From NCBI GenBank assembly GCA_963663605.2, contig CAXXVF010000001.1:124001-188000 (forward strand): a stretch of DNA of 64,000 nt. Direction: 5' to 3'. Both the position numbers and the translations under genes were made by a program. This stretch comes from Sporobacter sp963663605. Its GTDB lineage: Bacteria > Bacillota > Clostridia > Oscillospirales > Oscillospiraceae. The notes below the pieces were generated by a model. It saw only the letters and a list, made by a program, of their open reading frames with translations. It was not told the DNA's origin and ran no database searches. This document shows, in pieces, positions 25,141 through 33,883 of the stretch (its first letter is position 1; each line of letters starts with the position of its first letter).

Positions 25141-27176
25141 AAATAGCGGACATATTTATAGCCGGTATCGTGCTGACTATCGTCATGCTTATCATTATCC
25201 CGCTGAAATCAGCGGTGCTTGACGTACTGCTGATCATCAATATTACGATGTCCGTTTTCATATTGATTACAACGCTGTACATAAAAAATCCTCTGGAGTT
25301 TTCCATACTTCCGACGATTCTGCTGATAACGACGCTGTTTCGGCTTGCGCTTAACGTTTCGTCCACAAAGCTTATTTTAGGCAACGACGGCAGTGCGGGA
25401 AAAGTTATTACAACCTTCGGCAGTTTTGTTACGGGCGACAATCTTATCGTAGGGCTTATCGTATTCATCATAATTGTCGCCATTCAGTTTATTGTCATCA
25501 CGAAAGGCGCTGAGCGCGTCTCGGAAGTGGCGGCGCGGTTCACGCTCGACGCCATGCCCGGAAAGCAGATGGCGATAGACGCCGATCTCAATACCGGCGT
25601 GATCGATGAAGCAACCGCAAAAAAGCGGCGCGCCGATATTCAAAAGGAATCGGACTTTTACGGGTCGATGGACGGCGCAAGCAAATTCGTCAAAGGCGAC
25701 GCCATTATCGGCATCATTATTACCCTGGTCAACATTATCGGCGGACTTATCATCGGCGTGGCGGTGGAAGGACACGAGTTCACCGATGCGTTGAACATAT
25801 ATACCGTTGCCACGGTGGGCGACGGCCTTGTAAGCCAGATTCCCGCTTTGCTGATTTCCACCTCCACGGGTATTATGGTTACGCGGTCCGATACGGACGA
25901 CAGTTTCGGCGTGAGCGTAACAAAGCAGCTCTTCAGCAAGCCGTATGTTATGCTCGTTGCGGGAACGGTCCTGGTGTTTTTAAGTTTTATACCCGGACTT
26001 CCGAAGCCCCCTATGATATTGCTGGCGGTACTGCTTCTTGTTTTTGGGTATCGCTCAATAGACAAAGCCAAGAAAAAGAAAGAAAAAACGGCGGAAGAAG
26101 CGACCGAGAAGCTTGCCAAGGAAAAACGCAAGCCTGAAAACATCGTGAATCTTCTGCAGGTCGAACCGGTTGAGCTCGAGTTCGGATACGGGATCATCCC
26201 AATGGTCGACGCCAGCCTCGGGGGAGACCTGCTGGAGCGGGTCGTGATGATCCGGAGGCAGTGCGCCATGGAAATGGGGATTATAGTGCCGTCCATCCGG
26301 CTGCGCGATAACGTTCAATTGGGGGCAAGCGAATACGTATTTAAAATCAAAGGTGTAGAAATCGCAAAAGGTGAAGTAATGGCGGATCATTTTCTTGCCA
26401 TCAACATAGCCGGGGCAAAAGAGACCATAACCGGCGTGGAAACGGTAGACCCGACCTTCGGCATGCCCGCTATGTGGATCGCGAAAAACATGCGGGAAAA
26501 AGCGGAGATTCTCGGATACACAACCATTGATCCGCCGTCGGTCATTGCAACGCACCTGACTGAGCTGATCAAGCATTACGGCCACGAGTTCCTCAACAGG
26601 CAGCAGGTCCAGACGCTCCTGGACAATCTTAAGGTCCAGCAGCCGGCGCTTGTCGACGAGGTTTTCCCAAAAATGTTTTCACTTGGAGAAATCCAGAAGG
26701 TGCTTGTAAACCTGCTGCGTGAGGGCGTGCCGATCAGAAACATGGAGACGATCATCGAGACGCTTGCCGATTATGGGAATTTAACCAAAGATACGGATGT
26801 TCTGACGGAATATGTCCGTCAAAACCTGAAGCGAATGATCACCCGGCGTTTTTTCCGGGAAAACGAGGCTGCGGTCATTACGCTCGATCCGAAGCTTGAG
26901 CAGCTTATTATAGAGCGTTCCAAGCAAAACGAAGCGGGAGCGTTCGTTGCGCTGGAGCCAACGCAGATGCAGTCCATAATCGGCAGCCTGAAAAACTATG
27001 CCGAGAAGATAACCAGTCAGGGGAAAACGCCGATTGTGCTGACATCGCCTCTGGTCAGGAGAAAGTTCAAACGAATGATTGAACAAATAGCTCAGGATTT
27101 GCCTGTCTTGTCATACGGCGAAATTGAGCAGACTGTAGAAATACATGCAGAAGGCGTTATTACACTGCAGGCTTGA
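25137..27176 (+). CDS. flhA: Flagellar export protein FlhA
   Basis: 679 aa. N-terminal membrane domain of about eight helices (1-310), including the FHIPEP-family signature LFRLALNVSSTKLIL, and a cytoplasmic domain (about 345-679) that forms the nonameric ring binding chaperone-substrate complexes. ATGA overlap with flhB. The next gene is a PilZ protein; flhF and flhG, which usually follow flhA in Firmicutes, are missing here. Confidence 0.96.
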   Translation: MKIADIFIAGIVLTIVMLIIIPLKSAVLDVLLIINITMSVFILITTLYIKNPLEFSILPTILLITTLFRLALNVSSTKLILGNDGSAGKVITTFGSFVTGDNLIVGLIVFIIIVAIQFIVITKGAERVSEVAARFTLDAMPGKQMAIDADLNTGVIDEATAKKRRADIQKESDFYGSMDGASKFVKGDAIIGIIITLVNIIGGLIIGVAVEGHEFTDALNIYTVATVGDGLVSQIPALLISTSTGIMVTRSDTDDSFGVSVTKQLFSKPYVMLVAGTVLVFLSFIPGLPKPPMILLAVLLLVFGYRSIDKAKKKKEKTAEEATEKLAKEKRKPENIVNLLQVEPVELEFGYGIIPMVDASLGGDLLERVVMIRRQCAMEMGIIVPSIRLRDNVQLGASEYVFKIKGVEIAKGEVMADHFLAINIAGAKETITGVETVDPTFGMPAMWIAKNMREKAEILGYTTIDPPSVIATHLTELIKHYGHEFLNRQQVQTLLDNLKVQQPALVDEVFPKMFSLGEIQKVLVNLLREGVPIRNMETIIETLADYGNLTKDTDVLTEYVRQNLKRMITRRFFRENEAAVITLDPKLEQLIIERSKQNEAGAFVALEPTQMQSIIGSLKNYAEKITSQGKTPIVLTSPLVRRKFKRMIEQIAQDLPVLSYGEIEQTVEIHAEGVITLQA

Positions 27177-27226
27177 TACGCAGATTCATTCGGCGTTTCA
27201 GACTGGGCAAAAAGGGAGCGGATTGC

Positions 27227-27904
27227 TTGGATATTAATACAATCATACAGCTCGGCGGAAAAATTCAGGTCAAGGTTGGACAAAGCTGGTACAGCACGAT
27301 TGTTGAGCGTCTTGTAGATGCGTCTACCTTTTACATTTCGCCGCCGCTGTCAAGGCAGATGCCTGTGGAGCTGAAGGTAGGACAGACGTATAAGCTCAAT
27401 ACGATAACCAAACGCGGGCTGTTCGAATTTGACGTCTGCATACAGAAAACGGATCTGAGTGAAAACATCCCGTTGTGCAAACTGCTGGTTGTTACGGAGC
27501 CGCAGCGGTATCAGAGGCGCAGCTTTTTCAGGGTCGACATTATGCTTGATGTGAAAATCAGAGAGCCCCAACAGGCGGAAAATTCCGAGGAACCGGCGCT
27601 TGAGTATCGGGCGAAAACCTTGAATATAAGTGAATGCGGCATGCTGTTTCTGGCCAGGAAGAGCTACCCTGCGGGTGTTATTCTGGACTGTGACATTATG
27701 CTTAACAAGTTCGGTGCGGATATAACGCTTGAAAAGGTGAAGGCAGAGGTCGTACGATCTAAGTATCCCGAGATTAACGGGGTGCTTTATCAGATAGGAG
27801 TTGATTTCAAGGAGATGACCAAACATGACAAGAGAGTATTGGCGAAATTCCTCATGATGAGCCAGCGGGCGCAGAAGCAGTGGGTTAACAGCGTAAGGAA
27901 ATGA
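27227..27904 (+). CDS. YcgR-like PilZ-domain protein (c-di-GMP-responsive flagellar brake candidate)
   Basis: 225 aa. An N-terminal YcgR-N-like beta domain (about 1-90) and a C-terminal PilZ domain. The c-di-GMP contact motifs are intact: RRSFFR (about 96-101, RxxxR type) and LNISECG (about 131-137, [D/N]xSxxG). Bacillus YpfA/DgrA of this type binds c-di-GMP and slows the motor by contacting MotA. TTG at 27227 with AAGGGAG upstream is preferred to the TTG at 27173, which would overlap the flhA stop without a clear ribosome-binding site. Confidence 0.85.
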   Translation: MDINTIIQLGGKIQVKVGQSWYSTIVERLVDASTFYISPPLSRQMPVELKVGQTYKLNTITKRGLFEFDVCIQKTDLSENIPLCKLLVVTEPQRYQRRSFFRVDIMLDVKIREPQQAENSEEPALEYRAKTLNISECGMLFLARKSYPAGVILDCDIMLNKFGADITLEKVKAEVVRSKYPEINGVLYQIGVDFKEMTKHDKRVLAKFLMMSQRAQKQWVNSVRK

Positions 27905-27986
27905 AATTTCACGGGGCATTGACAACCATTATGTAATGTATGAGATATGTATGATGAGAGAGATGTTAAGAAACGGGGGGTGCCGG

Positions 27987-28739
27987 ATGGACGGCGTAAA
28001 TAAGACGAACATTGACGAATTGTGGCAATTGTATTCTCAGGACAAAGATCCGGAATTGAAAAATGAGCTGCTGATCCACTATGTTGACCTCGTAAAAAGA
28101 ATTGTTCGCAGGATCATGCCGAAATACAAGGAGTATAACGACAGTGACGATTTGGTAAGCTGCGGAATAATTGGATTAATCGATGCACTGGATAAATACG
28201 ATATTAATTATGGAGTGAAGTTTGAAACGTATGCCTCAACCCGTATACGCGGAGAAATCCTGGATTATATGCGAAAGCAGGATTGGGCGCCCGCAAGCCT
28301 GCGTTCCAAGATCAACAAGATAAACCAGGCCGCAGAAATGCTGGAAAGCAGAATGGGACATTATCCGACGGACAGGGAAATCGCGGAGACTGTACATATG
28401 TCTGTTCCGGAAGTGCAAAAGGTGCTTGAAAAATCGCATATGTTTAATCTCATTCATTTGGAAGATATGGTGATTGATACGTTCAGCACCGTAAAGTTTA
28501 TTGATGCGGATGACAACGACCCCGAATCGATTGTGCAAAAAAAAGAAACGAACAAAATCCTGGCTGATATCATTGAAACGCTGCCGGAGAAGGAGCGTGT
28601 GGTTATCACCTTGTACTATTACGAGGAAATGACGCTCAAAGAGATTGCGGCTATTTTAAAAGTCACAGAATCAAGGATTTCGCAGATTCACTCGAAAGTG
28701 TTGATGCGATTGGGACATAAACTTAAAAGAGCAATATGA
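27987..28739 (+). CDS. sigD: Flagellar sigma factor SigD/FliA (sigma-28)
   Basis: 250 aa, FliA/WhiG family. Region 2 is seen in YNDSDDLVSCGIIGLIDAL and FETYASTRIRGEILDYMRKQ, region 3 in the PTDREIAE segment, and region 4 helix-turn-helix in LKEIAAILKVTESRISQIHSK. It should read the TAAA-N15/16-GNCGATAW promoters found in the window and is inhibited by FlgM (33058-33354). ATG with GGGGGG upstream. It lies at the end of the export-gene operon, so riboswitch 1 could also gate late transcription. Confidence 0.95.
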   Translation: MDGVNKTNIDELWQLYSQDKDPELKNELLIHYVDLVKRIVRRIMPKYKEYNDSDDLVSCGIIGLIDALDKYDINYGVKFETYASTRIRGEILDYMRKQDWAPASLRSKINKINQAAEMLESRMGHYPTDREIAETVHMSVPEVQKVLEKSHMFNLIHLEDMVIDTFSTVKFIDADDNDPESIVQKKETNKILADIIETLPEKERVVITLYYYEEMTLKEIAAILKVTESRISQIHSKVLMRLGHKLKRAI

Positions 28740-28769
28740 GTATATAGTAAATGCCGCGGGTAACAAGGC

Positions 28770-28823
28770 GGTTTAAAAGTGAGCCGATATAATGATTGCG
28801 GCGTTTAAACCGGGGCTTTTATT
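28770..28823 (+). terminator. Possible terminator after sigD
   Basis: Hairpin with arms GGTTTAAA/TTTAAACC and inner GCCG/CGGC, followed by CTTTTATTATA. The loop contains GCCGATATAATG, which also looks like a sigma-28 or sigma-A -10 element but lacks a matching -35. Confidence 0.4.
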
Positions 28824-28899
28824 ATACAGGCCCGTGAATAATGTCGGAAGTGGATAAAGATGGGGCGCCAGCTGCGTATGTTTAGGAGGAACACGGAAA

Positions 28900-30480
28900 A
28901 TGATGAACCAATCATACAGACTCTCCTATGAGGAAGACGGCGTATATTTTGAAGCAGCCGACTCCTGTGTGCTTGAGAACAAAGAAGAAATACTCGCTTA
29001 TGCAAAACGCAAGAATTTGCAGCAGCTGAGCATGGAGCAGGCGCTTTGTGTGATTGATGCGTTTCCCTGCCGTGTTTGCATAGCCCCTCCTCAAGAGGAA
29101 GTTTTCTGTGACGAACAAGCAATGATAAGCATTTCCGGTGATCAAATGGAGGCAATGGTTTGCCTGACGCCTCCCGATGCAGGCGGCAAAAGCCTGACAT
29201 ATCAAGAGCTTATGGAAGAGATCGCGTCAAATGGCGTGAACTACGGAATAGATGAGAGCGTACTCAAACATGCGCTTGAAAACAAAAAATATGGAGAAAG
29301 TACATGCTTTGCCAAAGGCATCCTGCCTGAAGACGGCAGTGACGGAGAACTTGTTTTCCACTTCAATACGGAATGCAGCGGCAGGCCTGCGATCAATGAA
29401 AAGGATGGAAGGGTCGATTACAAAAACCTCAATCTGTTTGAACAGGTCAGTGAGGGGCAGCAGCTGATAAGCAGGATTCCCGCAACAGAGGGGCGCCCCG
29501 GATATACCGTTACCGGCCGGATGCTTAATCCGAAGAAAGGGAAAGAAGCAAAATTACCCGCAGGTAAAAACGTAACGTATGATGAAGAGCGGCAAACTAT
29601 GTTTGCGTCAATATCCGGCAGAGTTGATTATAAGCATCGTACCGTTACCGTGTCGTCCTGCTACAATATACCCGGAGACGCCGATCTTTCGGTTGGCAAT
29701 ATTACGTTTGACGGAGACGTCGTTGTCAAAGGAAACGTCATATCTGATATAACCATTAATGCAACCAGGAACATCGAGGTTAACGGTGTCGTGGAAGGGG
29801 CGACGCTAACTGCCGGGGGCAATATTGTCCTGAAAAATGGTATTCAGGGAAATGATAAGGGCGTTTTGGACGCTCAGGGCAACGTGATTGCCAAATATAT
29901 TGAGCGGACAACGGTTCGTGCCGGCGGGGACATCATAGTAGACGCGTTGATCCACTGTCAGGCGGAAAGCGGGGACAGCATTACCGCAAAAGGCAAATAC
30001 GGAAGCATCATCGGTGGAAACATCAGGGCTCAAAACACTATAACTGCACATAACATCGGTTCTGTTGTCAACAACAAAACAAACATAGAGGTAGGTATGC
30101 CGCTTGCTAAAAGAGCGCGCCTTAAGCATCTGGAAACAGAGCTGGTGCGGCTGCATTCGGAGAATGAAAAATATGATAAAATAATAAATTACCTGAAAAA
30201 CATGGAGAATCTTTCTCAGGAAAAAGAGCAGATGAAAAAAAAGGTTATTGTGGGAAAGGTCCAGAATGCGAAACTGATCAGTGAGTATGCCGGGGAGATT
30301 AAAACACTCGAGGAAGAAATTGAAAAAGCGGAAATGGGAAAAATCCATGTTACGGATACCATTTTTCCCGGTGTGAAACTGACAATTTCACTTGGTGAAT
30401 ACACGGTCACAACGCCGGTGAAATTTTCAACCTTCTACTGTGAAAACCGCAGCGTATCGTTTGTATCCTGTCAGGTCTGA
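28900..30480 (+). CDS. FapA/DUF342-family protein
   Basis: 526 aa. The centre (about 225-400) is a right-handed beta-helix of short glycine-rich repeats typical of DUF342/FapA (repeated V-x-G-N-I and A-x-G-[DN]-I patterns). A coiled coil follows (about 405-480, with KHLETELVRLHSENEKYDK), and a small beta end. Family members occur in flagellar operons of Clostridia; their role is not established, with polymerisation or a cytoskeletal scaffold suggested by the fold. ATG with AGGAGG 10 bases upstream. Confidence 0.85.
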   Translation: MMNQSYRLSYEEDGVYFEAADSCVLENKEEILAYAKRKNLQQLSMEQALCVIDAFPCRVCIAPPQEEVFCDEQAMISISGDQMEAMVCLTPPDAGGKSLTYQELMEEIASNGVNYGIDESVLKHALENKKYGESTCFAKGILPEDGSDGELVFHFNTECSGRPAINEKDGRVDYKNLNLFEQVSEGQQLISRIPATEGRPGYTVTGRMLNPKKGKEAKLPAGKNVTYDEERQTMFASISGRVDYKHRTVTVSSCYNIPGDADLSVGNITFDGDVVVKGNVISDITINATRNIEVNGVVEGATLTAGGNIVLKNGIQGNDKGVLDAQGNVIAKYIERTTVRAGGDIIVDALIHCQAESGDSITAKGKYGSIIGGNIRAQNTITAHNIGSVVNNKTNIEVGMPLAKRARLKHLETELVRLHSENEKYDKIINYLKNMENLSQEKEQMKKKVIVGKVQNAKLISEYAGEIKTLEEEIEKAEMGKIHVTDTIFPGVKLTISLGEYTVTTPVKFSTFYCENRSVSFVSCQV

Positions 30481-30522
30481 CTGTGTTTGACGGGATGAGT
30501 TCGTTGAAAGGTGTGTGCGGAA

Positions 30523-30849
30523 ATGGCACTTAACGGGATTGATGCACAGATTATAGCCCAGCGAGCGATGGATGTTGCTAAAGATGCGAGTACCATCAAC
30601 AAGAAGAATGAACTGATGCAGGACTATATGGCGCTGCACAGAAAGGCTGAGGACGAACTGCGGGATTCGATGGTTTTAAAACTTGAGCGTAAGGACGACC
30701 CCCGGATAAACAAGGAACATAGCGGCTCCGGCCAGGATGCCGCAGATGAGCAGGATAAAGACAAAAAGGAGACGGGCGGCGGCGAAGGCGAAGAAGGGGA
30801 AGCAGATCCCGGAATTATCAGCAGCAGTAAAATCGACATCAGGATATAA
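30523..30849 (+). CDS. Small acidic flagellar-operon protein, unknown function
   Basis: 108 aa. The N-terminal half is helical with LNGIDAQIIAQRAMDVAKD; the C-terminal half is highly charged and disordered (Glu/Lys/Gly-rich). ATG with AAAGGTG upstream. I recall similar short proteins next to the sigma factor and rod genes in Clostridia and Bacilli but cannot name a family. Possibly an export-related adaptor; this is a guess. Confidence 0.6.
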   Translation: MALNGIDAQIIAQRAMDVAKDASTINKKNELMQDYMALHRKAEDELRDSMVLKLERKDDPRINKEHSGSGQDAADEQDKDKKETGGGEGEEGEADPGIISSSKIDIRI

Positions 30850-30994
30850 AACAACGCATCAAAATATCCGGTTAAGTTTAGACGCGGAAATGACGAATTT
30901 ATTAAAGAGAAAGACTATTGTGTATTAATTCCCGGCAGTTGTTTGCTCAGGATGAGATTAATAGGACATTCAACGGGATGCAAGGAGTATTGGT

Positions 30995-31753
30995 ATGCTG
31001 AGAGGATTATATACTGCGGCTACGGGCATGACGGTTCAAAGGAACAAGATGGATGTTCTGACCAACAATATTGTGAATGCCTCTACAACCGGATACAAAA
31101 AAGACACGCTGATATCTTCATCTTTCGCGGAGGTTTTAATTGAGAGGATCAATGATCCCTATGTTATAAGTACAAGCGAAGAGGTCGGACCATATAGCTT
31201 TGGAACGCATATTGACGAAATCTATACGGATTATTCTCCGGGAAACATCGAATCCACGGGGACACAGACAGATTTGGCCATATCGGGGGACGGGTTCTTC
31301 ACAGTGGAAACGCCGGATGGAGAGCGGTACACAAGATCCGGTAATTTTACCGTCAACCAGCAGGGTTATCTGGTAACCTGCGGCGGGTATTATGTGCTGG
31401 GTGAAAACGGACCGATCAGCGTCGGCTCCGGAGCATTCGCAGTCGATGGCGAAGGGAATATTACTATAGACGGTGAAGCGAGGGGTGCGCTCCGTATCGT
31501 GCAGTTTGAAGAGACGGCCAACCTACGCAAGCAGGGAGAAAATCTTTATTACACGCTTAATGGTGAAACGCCGACAGATGCGGTCAGCTGCCAAGTCATG
31601 CAGGGACAGCTTGAAAGCTCCAATGTGGATATAGCTGATGAAATGACCGATATGATTATGGTATACAGGACATATGAAGCCAATCAAAAGATCCTGACTA
31701 TGACGGATGAGACGCTCGGCCTTGCCGTCAATGATCTTGGAAGCCTAAGGTGA
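30995..31753 (+). CDS. Flagellar distal rod protein, FlgF/FlgG family (FlhO-like)
   Basis: 252 aa. N-terminal rod motif MLRGLYTAATGMTVQRNKMD with NNIVNASTTGYKK, a central flg_bb domain (DLAISGDGFFTVETPDG), and the C-terminal helix with VYRTYEANQKIL. Together with the next gene it corresponds to the flhO-flhP pair of Bacillus, which forms the distal rod. ATG with AAGGAG upstream. Which of the pair is FlgF and which is FlgG cannot be settled from sequence alone. Confidence 0.88.
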   Translation: MLRGLYTAATGMTVQRNKMDVLTNNIVNASTTGYKKDTLISSSFAEVLIERINDPYVISTSEEVGPYSFGTHIDEIYTDYSPGNIESTGTQTDLAISGDGFFTVETPDGERYTRSGNFTVNQQGYLVTCGGYYVLGENGPISVGSGAFAVDGEGNITIDGEARGALRIVQFEETANLRKQGENLYYTLNGETPTDAVSCQVMQGQLESSNVDIADEMTDMIMVYRTYEANQKILTMTDETLGLAVNDLGSLR

Positions 31754-31758
31754 TTTAA

Positions 31759-32517
31759 ATGATGCAGTCTTTTTCCTCGGCCGCTTCCGGCCTTTCCGCG
31801 CAGCAGCAAAAGATAGACATAATTGCCAACAACATCGCCAATATAAACACATCGTCCTTTAAAAGCACGGATGCGCGTTTTGAGGATACGCTTTATAACG
31901 CCATGGAAAATCCGGATCCGGAAGCGGAGGGTGCAAACCTTCAAAAAGGAACCGGTGTGGCGCTCTCGTCAACGGCTTTCGATTTTTCGCAGGGCAGTGT
32001 CCTTGCTACCGGAAACAAGCTGGATTTCATGATTGACGGAGACGCGTTTTTTAAACTGCTGACGGCAGGCGGGGAATACGTTTATTCCAAAGACGGCGCT
32101 TTTAGCCTTTCGATGGAAGGAGACGCCGGCTATCTCGTCAATTCCGAGGGCGAATACGTTCTTGACGATAACGACGCAAAAATACTTATTGCGGGCAATA
32201 GTGACAGGTTCATCGTACGAAGCGACGGGAATATATTAATAGACGGTACTGAAACGCAGATGGGCATCTATACATTTGAAAACACCCGTGGTCTGCTGTC
32301 AGAAGGGGGCAACCGGTTTTCTGAAACCGCAGCGTCCGGTGAAGCGGCCGCAGCGGCGGACTACACCGTCACACAGGGCGCGCTTGAGGGATCCAATGTG
32401 AACATGGCGTCGGAACTTACCCATCTCATTGAAGCCCAGAGAGTGTTTTCTCTGGCCAGCAAGGCGCTGCAGACCGCAGACGACATGGAAGGGCTGGCAA
32501 ACAATATCCGCCGCTAA
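31759..32517 (+). CDS. Flagellar distal rod protein, FlgG/FlgF family (FlhP-like)
   Basis: 252 aa, same family as the preceding gene, 5 bases downstream. N-terminal SAASGLSAQQQKIDIIANN, NIANINTSSFKS, and a C-terminal NVNMASELTHLIEAQRVF. The central part is more divergent than in its neighbour. Needed for the rod before the hook can be built. The first codons are ATG ATG. Confidence 0.87.
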   Translation: MMQSFSSAASGLSAQQQKIDIIANNIANINTSSFKSTDARFEDTLYNAMENPDPEAEGANLQKGTGVALSSTAFDFSQGSVLATGNKLDFMIDGDAFFKLLTAGGEYVYSKDGAFSLSMEGDAGYLVNSEGEYVLDDNDAKILIAGNSDRFIVRSDGNILIDGTETQMGIYTFENTRGLLSEGGNRFSETAASGEAAAAADYTVTQGALEGSNVNMASELTHLIEAQRVFSLASKALQTADDMEGLANNIRR

Positions 32518-32547
32518 GGAGCGGTGTGAACAAAATACATCAATCAT

Positions 32548-32576
32548 TTGATATAGGCAGTTCGGCGGGTTATAAT
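32548..32576 (+). promoter_or_regulatory. Sigma-A-type promoter before yvyF-flgM
   Basis: TTGATA (32548-32553), 17-base spacer, TATAAT (32571-32576). The predicted start near 32583 leaves only about 10 bases of leader before the yvyF ATG, overlapping the Shine-Dalgarno sequence AAGGA, so either the transcript is nearly leaderless or the match is fortuitous. Confidence 0.5.
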
Positions 32577-32592
32577 CAGAAAGGAAAATACC

Positions 32593-33015
32593 ATGGGTAC
32601 TACTGAAATAAAAAAATGCGCAATATGCGGGAAGCTTTTTCATAGTCTGGGTACGAATATCTGCGCACCATGCAGCCAGCAGGCAGATCAGGATTTTCTG
32701 AAGGTGCGGGAATATATATACGACAAAACCGAAAACGTCAGTATTACCGATATTTTGCAAAACACCGGCGTACCCGAAAAAATCGTTTTGTATCTTATGA
32801 GAGAAGGCCGTATTGCTCAAAAACAGATAGCGGAGACAGGAAAACTGAAATGTGCGGTGTGCGGCACCGCGATTACAAGCGGAAAACTCTGCTTGAAGTG
32901 TTCCGCTGTATGGAGCGCACAAAATAATAAGGTATCAAACGGACGGGGAATGAGACCGGGGTCTAACGTCGGCACATTAACAACCGGCAGCAGAATGCAT
33001 CGTACAAATTATTGA
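32593..33015 (+). CDS. yvyF: YvyF-type flagellar operon protein (TIGR03826), zinc-ribbon and HTH
   Basis: 140 aa. Two CxxC pairs at the N-terminus (CAICG, CAPC), a helical middle with a helix-turn-helix-like VSITDILQNTGVPEKIVLYL, and a second pair of CxxC motifs (CAVCG, CLKC). This is the layout of YvyF, encoded upstream of flgM in Bacillus. Role unknown; probably regulatory. ATG preceded by AAAGGA. Confidence 0.88.
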   Translation: MGTTEIKKCAICGKLFHSLGTNICAPCSQQADQDFLKVREYIYDKTENVSITDILQNTGVPEKIVLYLMREGRIAQKQIAETGKLKCAVCGTAITSGKLCLKCSAVWSAQNNKVSNGRGMRPGSNVGTLTTGSRMHRTNY

Positions 33016-33057
33016 GGATTACTGTTATCGGTCTATACTATAAAGGAGCGGAGATCT

Positions 33058-33354
33058 ATGAAAATTAACTCTATACCGTCAAGCAATATGGTGGAAAGCT
33101 ATAAAGGTAAATCGGTAAACCCTGCGAAAAAGGCGGAGCAGAGTGTAGCACCCGACAGGGTCGATCTTTCAGATGAAGCTAAAAGCTTTGCCTCTGTGAT
33201 TAAAGAAGTGAAAACTCAGCTGGATACTCGGACAGAAGGCGAAACAAAGCATGTTGAAGAAGTGGCAAACCAAATCGCAAACGGTACCTACAAGGTGGAC
33301 AGCTCAAAAGTTGCCGAAAAAATATTAGGCGGGAATTTTGACATAACGGTATAA
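33058..33354 (+). CDS. flgM: Anti-sigma-28 factor FlgM
   Basis: 98 aa. Short, mostly disordered protein with the family pattern DRVDLSDEAKSF in the middle and the sigma-binding C-terminal part (VEEVANQIANGTYKVDSSKVAEKIL). It holds SigD inactive until it is secreted through the finished hook. ATG with AAAGGAG upstream, in the usual place between yvyF and flgN. Confidence 0.93.
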   Translation: MKINSIPSSNMVESYKGKSVNPAKKAEQSVAPDRVDLSDEAKSFASVIKEVKTQLDTRTEGETKHVEEVANQIANGTYKVDSSKVAEKILGGNFDITV

Positions 33355-33376
33355 TTCAGAAAAGACGGTAATCTCA

Positions 33377-33874
33377 ATGGATGTTAAAGTAATTATTGAT
33401 ATTTTCGCTGAAGAAAGAGACATCTTGATTCGGCTTCTTTCCATATCTGAGCAGCAAAAAGCTTTAATTATCAAAGGAGACGTTAAAAGCCTCGGCAGTC
33501 TCCTCGAAACCGAAGCGGTTTTATCAAATGAACTTGGCAAATTGGAAGAAAAGCGCGTTATCCATACCGGCGCCCTGGCTGAGCGGCTTGGACGAAGTGC
33601 CAGGAACCTGACGCTTAAACAAATTGCCGGGATGACAGAGGATCCGGGGGTTAAAGGAAAGCTGCTTGCCCTGCGTTCCGAGCTGTCAGAGATGCTCAGA
33701 AAACAGAAACGATATAACAGAACCAATCAGGAGCTTTTAAAACGCAAAAAGAATTATATCAATGTCATGCTTGGCGTGCTGCTGCAGGAAGAGCCGATTG
33801 GCAGCACGTACGACTGCAATGGCAGCATAGGCAACCGATACCAGAGTACAGGACTGTTTAACCAGAGCGTGTGA
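33377..33874 (+). CDS. flgN: FlgK/FlgL export chaperone FlgN
   Basis: 165 aa, all-helical. N-terminal EERDILIRLLSISEQQKALIIKGD is typical of FlgN (YvyG). It escorts the hook-filament junction proteins encoded next. The start has no perfect ribosome-binding site (GACGGTAATCTC upstream), so translation may be coupled to flgM. Confidence 0.87.
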   Translation: MDVKVIIDIFAEERDILIRLLSISEQQKALIIKGDVKSLGSLLETEAVLSNELGKLEEKRVIHTGALAERLGRSARNLTLKQIAGMTEDPGVKGKLLALRSELSEMLRKQKRYNRTNQELLKRKKNYINVMLGVLLQEEPIGSTYDCNGSIGNRYQSTGLFNQSV

Positions 33875-33883
33875 GGTGAAACA

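Noticed and set aside
25658..26296. Minus-strand ORF of 212 codons in flhA
   Set aside because: Shadow frame of a well-conserved gene; low-complexity Ser/Ile/Pro product with no family features.
28781..28794. Sigma-28 promoter before the FapA/DUF342 gene
   Set aside because: GCCGATAT is a perfect -10 but no TAAA lies 15-16 bases upstream, and the sequence is in the loop of a probable terminator.
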